The notes under the pieces: model-generated
Told to the model about the DNA's origin: nothing
Databases searched by the model: none
What the model saw: the letters and a program-made list of their open reading frames with translations, nothing else
Position numbers and translations under genes: made by a program
Shown: positions 16,596-25,665 of the stretch, in pieces
Layout of the letters: each line of letters starts with the position of its first letter
Numbering within the stretch: position 1 is the stretch's first letter
Assembly: GCA_020633675.1 (NCBI GenBank)
Contig: JACKDE010000004.1
Coordinates: forward strand, 434,001 to 498,000
Source of the DNA: Deferribacteres bacterium
GTDB taxonomy: Bacteria > Zhuqueibacterota > Zhuqueibacteria > Zhuqueibacterales > Geothermadaptataceae
Length of the DNA: 64,000 bases
Direction of reading: 5' to 3'

Positions 16596-18965
16596 GACGA
16601 CGACAGCGCCCGCATTCACGAAGCAGCCAGCGACCTGCTGGCGCTGCCGTGGGAAATTTTGCACGACGGCAGCGGCTGACCTGTCGCAGGGCGGCAATGC
16701 CGTGCGGGTGCGCGCGCCGCCTGCCCAACCGCAAGCGCACCACCAAATTGCACGCCGACCTGCCGATCCGGGTGTTGCTGCTCAGCCCGCGCCCGGAAAT
16801 CGATAAAGACAGCAACCCGGTCGGCTACCTCGACCACCGCAGCAGCGCCCTGCCGCTGGTGCAGGCGATGGAAAATCTCGGCGAGGAGCTGGTCAAAGTC
16901 GATATTTTGTACCCCCGACTTTTCAAGCGCTAAAAGCAGCGCTCAAGCACGCCAAACAGCAAAACGACCCCTATGAAATCGTGCATTTCGACGGCCACGG
17001 CGTGTACGACCGCAAAGGTGGGTTTGGGCGCGCTCTGTTTCGAAGACCCGGCCGATGGCAACAAGCTCGGCCAGCGCCTGCTGCAACTGGTGCATGCCGA
17101 CGAGTTGGCGGCCGAGCTGCGCGAATACGGCGTGCCGCTGATCTACCTCGACGCCTGCCAGACCGCACAGGCCAGCGAAGACCCGAAAGCTCGGTGGCCG
17201 CCGGGCTGTTGGAAGAGGGCGTGGGCGCGGTGGTGGCCATGAGCCCACTCGGTGCTGGTGGAGACCGCCCGCCGCTTTGTCGAGCCGTTTTACCGCGCGC
17301 TGGCCGAGGGCAGGCGGGTGGGCGACGCCATGCTGGCCGGGCAGGTGGCGCTGTACGACGACCGCTACCGCTTTAAAATTATGGGCGCCGGCAATCTCGA
17401 GTTGCACGACTGGTTTGTGCCGGTGCTGTACCGGAAAAAGACGATGCGCAACTGTTTACAGTCAAACCGGGCGAAGCCGCCGCCCCGCATGGCTGCGCAA
17501 CGGCGAGCGCTGCAACTCGGCAAGCTGCCCGAGCCACCGGCGCACAGCTTTGTGGGCCGCAGCCGCATGCTGCTGCACGTGGAGCGCCTGCTGCACGCGC
17601 AAAACTACGTGGTGATCCGCGGCAGCGGCAGCGCCGGCAAGACCGTCACGGCCTGCGGAATTGACCCGCTGGCTGGTGCGCAGCGGCTGTTTTAGCCGCG
17701 CCGCTTTTGTGAGCGTGGAGCCGCACAATGTGCAGGACGTCAACGGCGTGCTCGATGCCATTGGCCGCCAGTTGCTGCCGAAATACACCGTGGCGCAATA
17801 CGGCAACGACCGCGCCGCCGCCCTGCAGCCGGTACAGCGCGCCCTGCGCGAAACCGCGACCGTGCTGCTGATGGATAACATGGAAAGCGTGCTGCCCGAC
17901 CACGACGGCAACAACCCGGCTGTCGGCGTGGCTGACGTGACCGCCATGCTCGAGCTGTGCCAGCAACTGTTAGCTGCGGACTCGCGCTGCCGGCTGATTT
18001 TACCAGCCGCGAGCTGCTGCCCGAGCCGTTTGCCGCCAAACCGAACACAGTGGAGCTTGGCCGCCTGAGCGAAAACAGAAGCCATTGAGCTGGTGGAGCG
18101 GGTGATGGCCAACAACGGCTGGCAGCCGCCGCAAAACGACAACGCCACCACCCCGGAAGAGATTAGCGAGCTGGTGCAGACCGTAAACTGCCACCCGCGC
18201 GCGCTGGTGCTGCTGGCCCGCGAAGTGGCTGACGGCGTGCGCGCCACCACCCAAAATGCCGCGCAACTGATGGCCAAACTGGAAGCCCAAAACAAAGGCG
18301 ACCGCGAAAACAGCCTGTACGCCAGCGTCGATTGTGAATCTCCACAAATAAGATTGAAAGAGACCATTCGTGCACATTCGCGAAAATTCGCGGCTAAAAA
18401 ATTGTCACTGCTTCGGGAAAGGAAAATTAAAGTTTGTCGCTTTAGTTAAAGTTTTTATGTTGTGGATTCAAGTTCCAAGTGCAACAACATCGCCAACGCC
18501 CTGCGCAAGCTCAAACGCTACGATGAAGCGCGGGCGGAAATCGAGCGCGCGATTGAATGTTACAGGCCATTTGGCATAGCGGTGGAAACGTGGAAATCTT
18601 TCGATATTTTGCACGACATCGAAATCGCGGACGGCAACCAGCAAGCCGCGCGCGCGGCCTGGGCGCAGGCGCGCCAGGCCTATCTCGCCTACCGCCAGCA
18701 GGGCGGTTATCCTTCGCAAGGCAATGGTGGAAAAATAGTGGAACACATACTGGGCTTGCTATCGCAACAAAAATCCACTGAAGTCAACGCGCTTATTCAT
18801 CAGCTTGGCAATGACCCCAATGCCTCGGAATCGCTCAAAAAACTGATGCAAGCCGTGCTCACCATCCTCAGCGGCTCCCGCGACCCCGCCCTCGCCGACG
18901 ATCCCGCGCTCGATTATGATGACGCAGCGGAGATTCTCTTCCTCATCGCGCGGCTGGAGCCGTAG
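16596..18965 (+). pseudogene. Decayed CHAT - P-loop ATPase - TPR protein gene
   Basis: Pieces of one large protein lie in order on the plus strand but in shifting frames. First comes AASDLLALPWEILHDG, then the CHAT caspase-like domain (IRVLLLSPRPE, EIVHFDGHGVYDRK with the catalytic His, IYLDACQTAQ with the catalytic Cys, DWFVPVLY). A P-loop ATPase domain follows (VVIRGSGSAGKT at about 17608-17643, then VLLMDNMESVLPDHDG as a Walker B-like stretch). The tail is TPR-like (18462-18965, KRYDEARAEIERAIECY to the end). About ten single-base frame changes lie between 16670 and 18080, for example a missing C near 16913. The part after 18335 is interrupted by a kind-A repeat, and the middle TPR block is missing. 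Intact relatives are CHAT-NACHT-TPR-like proteins thought to act as proteases triggered by ligands, some of them in defence. Confidence 0.85.
18366..18461. repeat. Kind-A repeat, copy 2, inside the CHAT pseudogene
   Basis: A 96-base near-copy of 16397-16491. It contains ATTCGCGGCTAAAAAATTGT and the tail ending GTTTTTATGTT. It splits the ATPase part of the pseudogene from the TPR tail, which resumes immediately after it. Confidence 0.8.
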
Positions 18966-18966
18966 A

Positions 18967-18983
18967 GCCGCATTGCATGCGGC
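18967..18983. repeat. CCGCAT/ATGCGG hairpin, copy 1
   Basis: GCCGCAT and ATGCGGC pair perfectly around a TGC loop. A second copy with a TGT loop lies at 19343-19357. Confidence 0.55.
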
Positions 18984-19123
18984 GGTGGCAGGGGCAGTGG
19001 CCCAAGCTGACATTGCGCAAGCCCTACCTCTTGTCATTCAGGAGGAACCTATTTGGCAAAACTGCAGGCCATTGTTTTGGCAGAGTTTGCAACCAAAAGG
19101 CGGACGCGCCGCGGCTAAAAATC

Positions 19124-19180
19124 ACCACCAAGACACCAGGGCACAAAGACATTTTCTTGGTGTCTTCGTGCCTTAGTAGG
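19124..19180. repeat. Palindromic intergenic repeat, kind B (complete copy)
   Basis: The left arm is 19124-19148 (ACCACCAAGACACCAGGGCA and five more bases) and the right arm 19156-19180 (CTTGGTGTCTTCGTGCCTTA and five more). The arms are imperfect complements. A partial copy is at 2866-2907. This kind of sequence recurs in many environmental bacterial genomes, from memory. Confidence 0.65.
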
Positions 19181-19205
19181 CAAAGATTTTTTGCCGAAAA
19201 ATGAC

Positions 19206-19258
19206 AGAACTTGCGTTTTCAGATACAAATGCAAAATAGATCCCTCCTGGATGACAAG
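19206..19258. repeat. Kind-D repeat, half copy
   Basis: Bases 19206-19258 match 45073-45131 over most positions, including CAAAATAGAT and ATGACA. Only the right half of the palindrome is present. Confidence 0.55.
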
Positions 19259-19342
19259 ATGGGGCGGGCTACTCGCTATTGCTTGCAGCGGCTCCCCCAA
19301 AAAAAGAGCCCTTTCGCAAAATCTGATTGTTGGGGCAGCAAA

Positions 19343-19357
19343 CCGCATTGTATGCGG
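19343..19357. repeat. CCGCAT/ATGCGG hairpin, copy 2
   Basis: CCGCAT and ATGCGG pair around a TGT loop, like the hairpin at 18967-18983. Confidence 0.5.
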
Positions 19358-19393
19358 CAATTTGAGTGTTGCGGTAGAGTGGGGAGCCTCTTT

Positions 19394-19482
19394 CCCCCTT
19401 CGAAGGGGGCAGGGGGATGTTCCTGTGTCCCCAGCAAGCCGAGCTATCGTAACATCCCCCTAAATCCCCCTTCAAAGGGGGA
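19394..19482. repeat. Long GGGGGA-type palindromic repeat
   Basis: The left arm contains CCCCCTTCGAAGGGGGCAGG and ends in GGGGGATGTT (to 19421). The right arm starts AACATCCCCC at 19451 and ends CCCCCTTCAAAGGGGGA (19482). Each arm is itself palindromic, so the element can form nested hairpins. It lies about 30 bases beyond the stop of the minus-strand heparinase-like gene and may also end its transcript. Confidence 0.65.
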
Positions 19483-19515
19483 CTTTGTCCATCCGACTCA
19501 TCCCGTCAAAAACCA

Positions 19516-21591
19516 TCAAACCACCTCAAACACCGGCAAAATATCGTCTTCCAAAATTTTGCATAGAAATGTCTTTGAATCCGTCCGCACTTGCACGGCA
19601 AAACCATTCCCGATCTGCTGCATGTCAACCTGCGCCGGAGAAGCGCCGCTGCGGCTGATGGCCAAAGCGGCCACCAGCGTGGTTGCCATCGCGGATTCGG
19701 TGTCCACTTCGATGAACGGATGGCGTAGTGCACGCTCTTCGGGGATGTCGAGCTTGCCGGCACGGATAGCGGCTGGCTGTGCGCTCTGCACCTGAGCGTG
19801 CAGGGTTGCCGTCGGGCGCTGCATCGTGAAGCCGTTTTTGCTGATAGCGTGCTGGAATTGGCCATCCCAATTGTAGCCGAAAAAGCGCGCCTGCACCCGC
19901 GACGGCTTTTCCCACTTGGTCACCCGGTCAGCCACTAACACCACCGGCGCATCGTACAGCACCAGCACGCTCCGCACCACCGATTTGATTTCGACATCGA
20001 CCAGCCGGTAGGCCTGGGTGGCATCGCTGATCCACCAGCAATATTCCGGCTCATCTTTTATACGCACAATGCGAGAATAAGCGTTGGAAGCATTCGTGCC
20101 CTCGACGCCGTTGTGGTGCTGGTGGCCACGGCCGTCGATCAGCACGGCGCTGTGGGCGTGTGTCAGCCGCATCGACCATGCCGGATCGGCAAACGAATAG
20201 GGTGGGCGATTGGGGTCCGTCACCAGTTGTTCGCCATAGCACTTCACAATCAGGGCATTGCGGTCGGCGTGCTCGTGATTGGCCGGGCCGCCACTGCGCA
20301 TCGCGACCACCAAATCATCCACGCCAAACCCACTGCGCGCCACCATCCAATCGAGCTCCGACCGCCAAAGCTGGTTGCCTTCAGGCGGGGCCTGCTCTTT
20401 AAGCTGCGAATCGTGCCAGATCAGCGACCATTTGTCGGCGCCGCCGGAGAGATGATTGCCGACCCACTGCGCACGCTCGCTCTGCGTTTGTTTGGCGACC
20501 CAGTACGGCACAGCCGAGCGCGTGACCCTGCCTTTCTCGCCGGTTTGTGGATTGCCATTGTCGCCGAAATTCACAATCCCGTACGGATCGATGTGCGTCG
20601 GCAGCGAGCAATGCAGCAAATAATCGTTGTAGCCCACCCAATTGACAATATTGCGCAGGTCAGCATCCCCGCTGCGCTGCAAAACCGTGATCGCCTGGGT
20701 CAGATTTTCGGTGGTGTAGTTGGCGTAGCTCAGCCCTTCATGATAGGAGCCATCGGCTTTAAAAACCGCCTCGAACGCTTCAATGGCGTGAATGGTCATT
20801 TCCAGCCAGCGTTTCGTATCATCCGAATCACCGAGTTGAGCGCGCGCAGCCACCGCACCAATCGCAAGTGCCGCTGCCGGAATAGCGCGCAAATTGGTGC
20901 TTTGGGTGATTTCGGGCCGGCGCGTCATGTCCGTGTAATTGCCGGGACGATGCTGCAAAAACGTGCTTTCGGGGTCGAATGACCAGCCGACGACGCGTTC
21001 GGGGTAGCGAATACCATACAGCGACAAATAGCACGGCTCGCAGCCCCGCTCGCACATGATGCGCAGCCATTCGCCGCGTTCGTTGTGCGAAATGCGGTCG
21101 CCGAGCCAATCGGAGACAAGCGCAACCGCCACTGTGGAGCTGGGGGCGCGCTGCACGCCGATAGTGAGCTTTTTCGCTTCCAGGAAAAAGTCCCATTTCG
21201 GAAATCGCATAATCGTGCGCACGCACGCAGCAGCCAAATCGGCAGCATCTTCGTCTCCGGTCATCAAATAAAGAAATGCCATGTTTTCGGCGGTATTGCC
21301 CAAACGCACAATGTCGAAGAGCTGATCATTGTAACGCACTTCCGATTGCAAAAAGCGCCGTTCCGCCATGCGGTCGATGGCCAACAATTTATCGCGAAAG
21401 TCTGCAAATCGGGTGTTGTCGCGGAAGAGCTCGCGCATGCCCGGCAATGCCGAAGCATCAAAAACAAGCTGATGTGCAAGTGCATCCGCAGCTGTGGTGC
21501 TCGCAGCGCGCAATTGAACTGCTGGCAGGGCAAGCGAGACCGTGGCCGCGCCGGATAGTTTCATAAAATCACGGCGAGAAAAAAGAGGCAT
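19516..21591 (-). CDS. Heparinase II/III-like polysaccharide lyase, Tat-type signal
   Basis: A 691-residue exported protein. ATG 21591 was chosen because GGAG lies about 10 bases upstream and the protein then opens with SRRDFMKLSGAATVSLALPA, a twin-arginine signal; an upstream start adds 20 unrelated residues. The body has an alpha-helical toroid followed by a beta-sandwich containing GGPANHEHADRNALIVKCYG, matching the heparinase II/III C-terminal domain. It would cleave an acidic polysaccharide in the periplasm or outside, by family. The polysaccharide (heparin-like, alginate or other uronate) cannot be told. Confidence 0.82.
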   Translation of the reverse strand: MPLFSRRDFMKLSGAATVSLALPAVQLRAASTTAADALAHQLVFDASALPGMRELFRDNTRFADFRDKLLAIDRMAERRFLQSEVRYNDQLFDIVRLGNTAENMAFLYLMTGDEDAADLAAACVRTIMRFPKWDFFLEAKKLTIGVQRAPSSTVAVALVSDWLGDRISHNERGEWLRIMCERGCEPCYLSLYGIRYPERVVGWSFDPESTFLQHRPGNYTDMTRRPEITQSTNLRAIPAAALAIGAVAARAQLGDSDDTKRWLEMTIHAIEAFEAVFKADGSYHEGLSYANYTTENLTQAITVLQRSGDADLRNIVNWVGYNDYLLHCSLPTHIDPYGIVNFGDNGNPQTGEKGRVTRSAVPYWVAKQTQSERAQWVGNHLSGGADKWSLIWHDSQLKEQAPPEGNQLWRSELDWMVARSGFGVDDLVVAMRSGGPANHEHADRNALIVKCYGEQLVTDPNRPPYSFADPAWSMRLTHAHSAVLIDGRGHQHHNGVEGTNASNAYSRIVRIKDEPEYCWWISDATQAYRLVDVEIKSVVRSVLVLYDAPVVLVADRVTKWEKPSRVQARFFGYNWDGQFQHAISKNGFTMQRPTATLHAQVQSAQPAAIRAGKLDIPEERALRHPFIEVDTESAMATTLVAALAISRSGASPAQVDMQQIGNGFAVQVRTDSKTFLCKILEDDILPVFEVV

Positions 21592-21732
21592 GGCAGGTTC
21601 TCCATTTTTGGGCGAAACGGTGAGTATTTTGCAAACGACCAAGGCACGCAAGCACCGGGTAGCTTTGTTCCTGACTTGGTGTTTTATCTGCTAAAAGTTA
21701 ATAAGAATTTGCGGCAAGACAGCCGTGAAAAG

Positions 21733-22272
21733 CTACTTTCGCAGCAGCGCCGGGTGCTGCATGCCCATGGCCAGATACTCGTTTTTGTAACGGATATAGC
21801 GCGCTGCCTGCACGATTTGGGTGTCGACTTCCTGCTGGCTGACTTCGCGTTTCACCACCGCCGGAACGCCGGCCACCAGCGTGCGCGCCGGCACCTTCAT
21901 GCCCTCCCGCACCACTGCGCCCGCCGCCACAATCGCATGTTCGCCGATTTCCGCGCCATCGAGTACGGTCGCACGCATGCCGATCAACGCAAAATCGCCA
22001 ACTGTACAGCCGTGCAGCATGGCAGCATGCCCAACCGATACGCCCTTGCCGATGTGCAGCGGCCATTTGTTGAGCGTGACGTGCAGCACGGTGCCGTCCT
22101 GAATATTGCTGCGTTCGCCGATGCGGATGATGTTGACATCGCCGCGCATGATGACGCCAAACCAGATTGAGCTGTCCTCACCGATTTCGACATCGCCGAT
22201 GACGGTTGCGTTCGGTGCGATGAAGACCTTCTCGCCAAATTTTGGATCGATATTGTGATGGGAATGGATCAT
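21733..22272 (-). CDS. Gamma-class carbonic anhydrase-like left-handed beta-helix protein
   Basis: A 179-residue hexapeptide-repeat protein of the YrdA/CaiE/gamma-carbonic-anhydrase group. The three metal-site His are visible in GTVLHVT and in VSVGHAAMLHGC. The repeats run from about residue 10 to 140, followed by a helix (QQEVDTQIVQAARYIRYKNEYL). ATG 22272 gives the normal family length; reading further upstream would translate a 7-base tandem repeat, so I reject that. It likely binds zinc or iron and may hydrate CO2. It is divergent from the SBBP-repeat gene. Confidence 0.9.
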   Translation of the reverse strand: MIHSHHNIDPKFGEKVFIAPNATVIGDVEIGEDSSIWFGVIMRGDVNIIRIGERSNIQDGTVLHVTLNKWPLHIGKGVSVGHAAMLHGCTVGDFALIGMRATVLDGAEIGEHAIVAAGAVVREGMKVPARTLVAGVPAVVKREVSQQEVDTQIVQAARYIRYKNEYLAMGMQHPALLRK

Positions 22273-22287
22273 TGGAATTTCGAATGT

Positions 22288-22329
<42 letters not shown>

Positions 22330-22494
22330 ATATAGTAAGTGCGGCGCGAGATGTAAAGACTTGTTTGCCGGCATGTAGTGAAATGTATTTTTTAGCTTGA
22401 CGGAAAGCACAAATTGCTTATTTTGTTGTTGTCTGGCGCGTTTGCGCCGATCTGCTTGCCTAACCGACATATCGCATCGAAAAGGGGTGGAATT

Positions 22495-25400
22495 ATGATG
22501 AGATTCAAATTATTTTTGCTGATAGGCTGTCTGTCAATTATGCATTCAGCTTTCGGACAAGATGCTGTGTTATTGCCCGATTTTCCGGGTCAAGCAACGC
22601 AGCAGCTCAAGCACGCTCTGCGCCCAACCCAGGCGATGCGCATGCACTTTCTGCAATTTCACATGCAGCACTTGCCGCCAGCATTGCCGCCCGATTTTTT
22701 CGAAACGACAATGACGCCGGCATGCCACAAACTGGAAGACTTTTTCCCAATAAAAGCAAAACCATCACATTCCGCTGCCGCGCAAATTGCGCCCAAATCA
22801 AGTCAGAACGTGCACATGGCATGGGCGGCGCAATTTGGTTCCGGCATGGCGCCGAGCCAAAACTGGGTATCCGATATTGCGGTCGATGCGAATGGCGATG
22901 TTTATGTGACCGGCAGCAGCGTCCATCCGGAAACCGACCGCGATATGTATACAGCCAAGTACTCGGCAGCCGGGGCCTTGCTGTGGGAAGCGCGCTACCA
23001 TGATCCGTTGCGAAATTACGACGAAGCCCATTTCGTTGCGATAGACAAAGCCGGTTATGTCTATGTCGGCGGGCTATCAGACGAGCCTTACACAACAGAG
23101 GTAACCAATGTCGTTGTACTGATCAAGTATGATACCAATGGCGCACAGCAATGGGTTACCACTTTTGCCGGCGAGGACGGTGGAGTGGTCGATTACCTGG
23201 ATGGTATGGCGCTGGACAGCCGCGGCAACATCTGTTTAACCGGCACTTTTCGCAAAGATGGCAGCACATCGGAATTCATCGTGCTCAAATTCAATCCCCA
23301 GGGCGAAAAGCTGTGGCACCGCCGCTATGCGGAACCGAAAAATATCAATTTCCCGGACGCGCTTGCGGTCGATGCACAAGACAATATTATCGTTGCCGGA
23401 CGCAGCGCCATTGAAGGTGGTGGTGATGAGCTTGCTGTCGTAAAATACGATTCGGTTGGAAATTTGCTTTGGATTGCGCGATCAGCAGAAAATTTTGACA
23501 GATGGGGGTGGATCACCACGATGGCAACGGATCCAGCCGGCAATGTTTTTGTGGCAGGGCGCGGTGAGCCGAGGTGGGGCGGTTATTATGATTTTTATAT
23601 TTCGAAATTCACCGCAGATGGCCGGCAGGATTGGATTCAAAGCTACGATGGCCCGGGCGAATCACGAGATGAAGCTCATGATGTTGTCGTGGACAAGGAT
23701 GGCAATGTTTTCGTCACCGGCGAAAGCCAGGCTGGCAATGATGAAAACGATGATTTCGCCACGCTCAAATACGACAATCAGGGCAATCTGCTGTGGGAGG
23801 CACGCTATGATGGCCCGGTCGAAAACAGCCTCGACCGGCCGTGGAAGCTGACGCTCACCGGCGACGGCGGCGTTTGCGTCACCGGCTACAGCACGGATTT
23901 AAACGGCACATGGCTCTACATCTCAGACATGACCACAGTTGCATACGATGCAAACGGCAACGAAAAGTGGGTACAGCGGTACAATGGCGAAGTAACATTA
24001 AGCGATGCCGGGCATGCGCTGGCTGCAGACAACGATGGCAATATTTTCGTCACCGGTTTCAGCGATGGCGATTTTTTGACCATCAAATATGATACATCTG
24101 GCAATGCAAAGTGGGAGCAGCGCTACCACACCGACGGCTTGTCCGACGACGTGCCGATTGATATGGCTTACGATCTCGCTGGAAATGTGATTGTTCTGGC
24201 CAGCAGCGCGCATAAAATTTCAGGGATCGATCTGCTACTGCTAAAGTACGATCCGAGCGGAAACCTGCGGTGGCAATGGCGCTACGATTCTGGTGACAAT
24301 GCGAACGAGCAGCCGGTTGGTCTTGGAGTTGACGCCCATGGCGATATTTACACCGTCGCAACGAGTACCAGATTTGGCGAGCGACAGATTGCGCTCGCCA
24401 AAGTGAGCGCTGCGGGCAAGCTTCTTTGGGAAGAAAAGGTTGCCAGCCCGGACGGAGTGGAAAAGGCGGCAAGATGGCTGACGATAGACATGTCTGGCAA
24501 CGTTTACGTCACCGGCAGCAGCACCACTTCACTCGATCCACAAGGCTTTTTGTTGGGAAAATATTTCCCGGATGGCCAGCAAGCCTGGAGCACACTTTAT
24601 CGCTCGCCCGACAATTATTATGAATCACTCGGAAAAATCGAAATCGCTCCCAATGGCGATATTTATCTATTTGGCTCAAGTCAATCACAGTATCCCAATA
24701 TTAGCATTCTGATGGTCAAATTTAGTGGCAATGGTGAACTTCTCCGGATTGATCGATTCGATGATCAAAACTATTCGGATATGTACCCAACAACGCTAAG
24801 CATGGATCACAGCCAAAACATCTATTTGCTGGGATATATTCGCCCAGAGGAAGGCTTTGGGGCTATCAGCGTGTTGAGCAAACATAGCCACGATGGCGTA
24901 CAGCAGTGGTTGGCGGAAATACCAGCCAGTGAAGGTAGCTATCTCGTCGGCAGAATATTGCAAATTGACAACAGTGGCAATCCGATTTTTTTGGCGCAGG
25001 ACAACAGGCGCCACAGAATGGATGTTATCAAGCTCAACTCCAATGGGGAAATCCTGTGGCGCTGGGGCTATGCGCCACAAAATATATTGTGGATTACTCC
25101 AAGAGAATTAACTATCGATGGGTTGGGCAACATTTATATGTTATTTTCTCAGCGCCAGTCCGGCCCCGAGCGGAGCGGCTACGTGGCGATCAAACTGACC
25201 CGCGAGGGTGAGGAAGCCTGGCGGCTGAACTATGTTTCGCCGGGCAACCAGCCGGATGATCCTAAAAAGCTGGTCGTGGATGGTTGGGGTAACGTTTTTA
25301 TGACCGGCGAGAAGAGAGGATTTACTGGCAATTCCAAAATCCACACGGTCAAATATGTGCAGGATGAATTAGCAAACGTTCCAAAAACCACCGATGTCAC

Positions 25401-25647
25401 CGAAAACTATCCCAATCCGTTCAAAGCCGGCACCAACATTCGCTACACGCTCGAAAAAACCGCGCCCGTAAAGCTGGTCATTTATAATTCGATGGGTCAA
25501 CAGGTCGAGACGCTGGTCGACGCCGTGCAAGCGCCGGGGGTGTATGTCTACAATTGGGCACCGAAATCACAGGCAACCGGTGTCTATTTCTATCGCTGGC
25601 AAGCCGGAGGGGTGAAGGAAGTGAAAAAGCTTTTGCTGGTCAAGTAG
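22495..25647 (+). CDS. Secreted SBBP-type beta-propeller-repeat protein with type IX-like C-terminal tail
   Basis: A 1,050-residue exported protein. ATG 22495, preceded by AGGGGTGG, opens a signal peptide (FKLFLLIGCLSIMHSAFGQ). From about residue 115 to 970 it carries many SBBP-like repeats of the pattern D..GN.YVTG.S....D..T.KY...G...W..RY, which form beta-propellers. The last 80 residues have NYPNPFKAGTNIRYTLEK and end YFYRWQAGGVKEVKKLLLVK, the Por/type IX sorting or FlgD-like domain. It should be secreted or displayed on the surface. Ligand and role are unknown. Its stop is 18 bases from the convergent P1-peptidase gene. Confidence 0.88.
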   Translation: MMRFKLFLLIGCLSIMHSAFGQDAVLLPDFPGQATQQLKHALRPTQAMRMHFLQFHMQHLPPALPPDFFETTMTPACHKLEDFFPIKAKPSHSAAAQIAPKSSQNVHMAWAAQFGSGMAPSQNWVSDIAVDANGDVYVTGSSVHPETDRDMYTAKYSAAGALLWEARYHDPLRNYDEAHFVAIDKAGYVYVGGLSDEPYTTEVTNVVVLIKYDTNGAQQWVTTFAGEDGGVVDYLDGMALDSRGNICLTGTFRKDGSTSEFIVLKFNPQGEKLWHRRYAEPKNINFPDALAVDAQDNIIVAGRSAIEGGGDELAVVKYDSVGNLLWIARSAENFDRWGWITTMATDPAGNVFVAGRGEPRWGGYYDFYISKFTADGRQDWIQSYDGPGESRDEAHDVVVDKDGNVFVTGESQAGNDENDDFATLKYDNQGNLLWEARYDGPVENSLDRPWKLTLTGDGGVCVTGYSTDLNGTWLYISDMTTVAYDANGNEKWVQRYNGEVTLSDAGHALAADNDGNIFVTGFSDGDFLTIKYDTSGNAKWEQRYHTDGLSDDVPIDMAYDLAGNVIVLASSAHKISGIDLLLLKYDPSGNLRWQWRYDSGDNANEQPVGLGVDAHGDIYTVATSTRFGERQIALAKVSAAGKLLWEEKVASPDGVEKAARWLTIDMSGNVYVTGSSTTSLDPQGFLLGKYFPDGQQAWSTLYRSPDNYYESLGKIEIAPNGDIYLFGSSQSQYPNISILMVKFSGNGELLRIDRFDDQNYSDMYPTTLSMDHSQNIYLLGYIRPEEGFGAISVLSKHSHDGVQQWLAEIPASEGSYLVGRILQIDNSGNPIFLAQDNRRHRMDVIKLNSNGEILWRWGYAPQNILWITPRELTIDGLGNIYMLFSQRQSGPERSGYVAIKLTREGEEAWRLNYVSPGNQPDDPKKLVVDGWGNVFMTGEKRGFTGNSKIHTVKYVQDELANVPKTTDVTENYPNPFKAGTNIRYTLEKTAPVKLVIYNSMGQQVETLVDAVQAPGVYVYNWAPKSQATGVYFYRWQAGGVKEVKKLLLVK

Positions 25648-25665
25648 CGGGCGGCGAAGCCGGAC

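Larger units (their letters stand above)
18966..19515. other. Repeat-only intergenic island
   Basis: A 550-base stretch without a recognisable gene, packed with palindromic elements: a GCCGCAT/ATGCGGC hairpin (18967-18983), a kind-B palindrome (19124-19180), a half kind-D element (19206-19258), a second CCGCAT/ATGCGG hairpin (19343-19357) and a long GGGGGA-rich palindrome (19394-19482). It follows the CHAT pseudogene and ends at the heparinase-like gene. Confidence 0.65.

Noticed and set aside
16592..16933. A separate small protein gene at the start of the CHAT remnant
   Set aside because: Its second half is CHAT-family sequence and the first half is out of frame with the CHAT homology, so it is part of the pseudogene.
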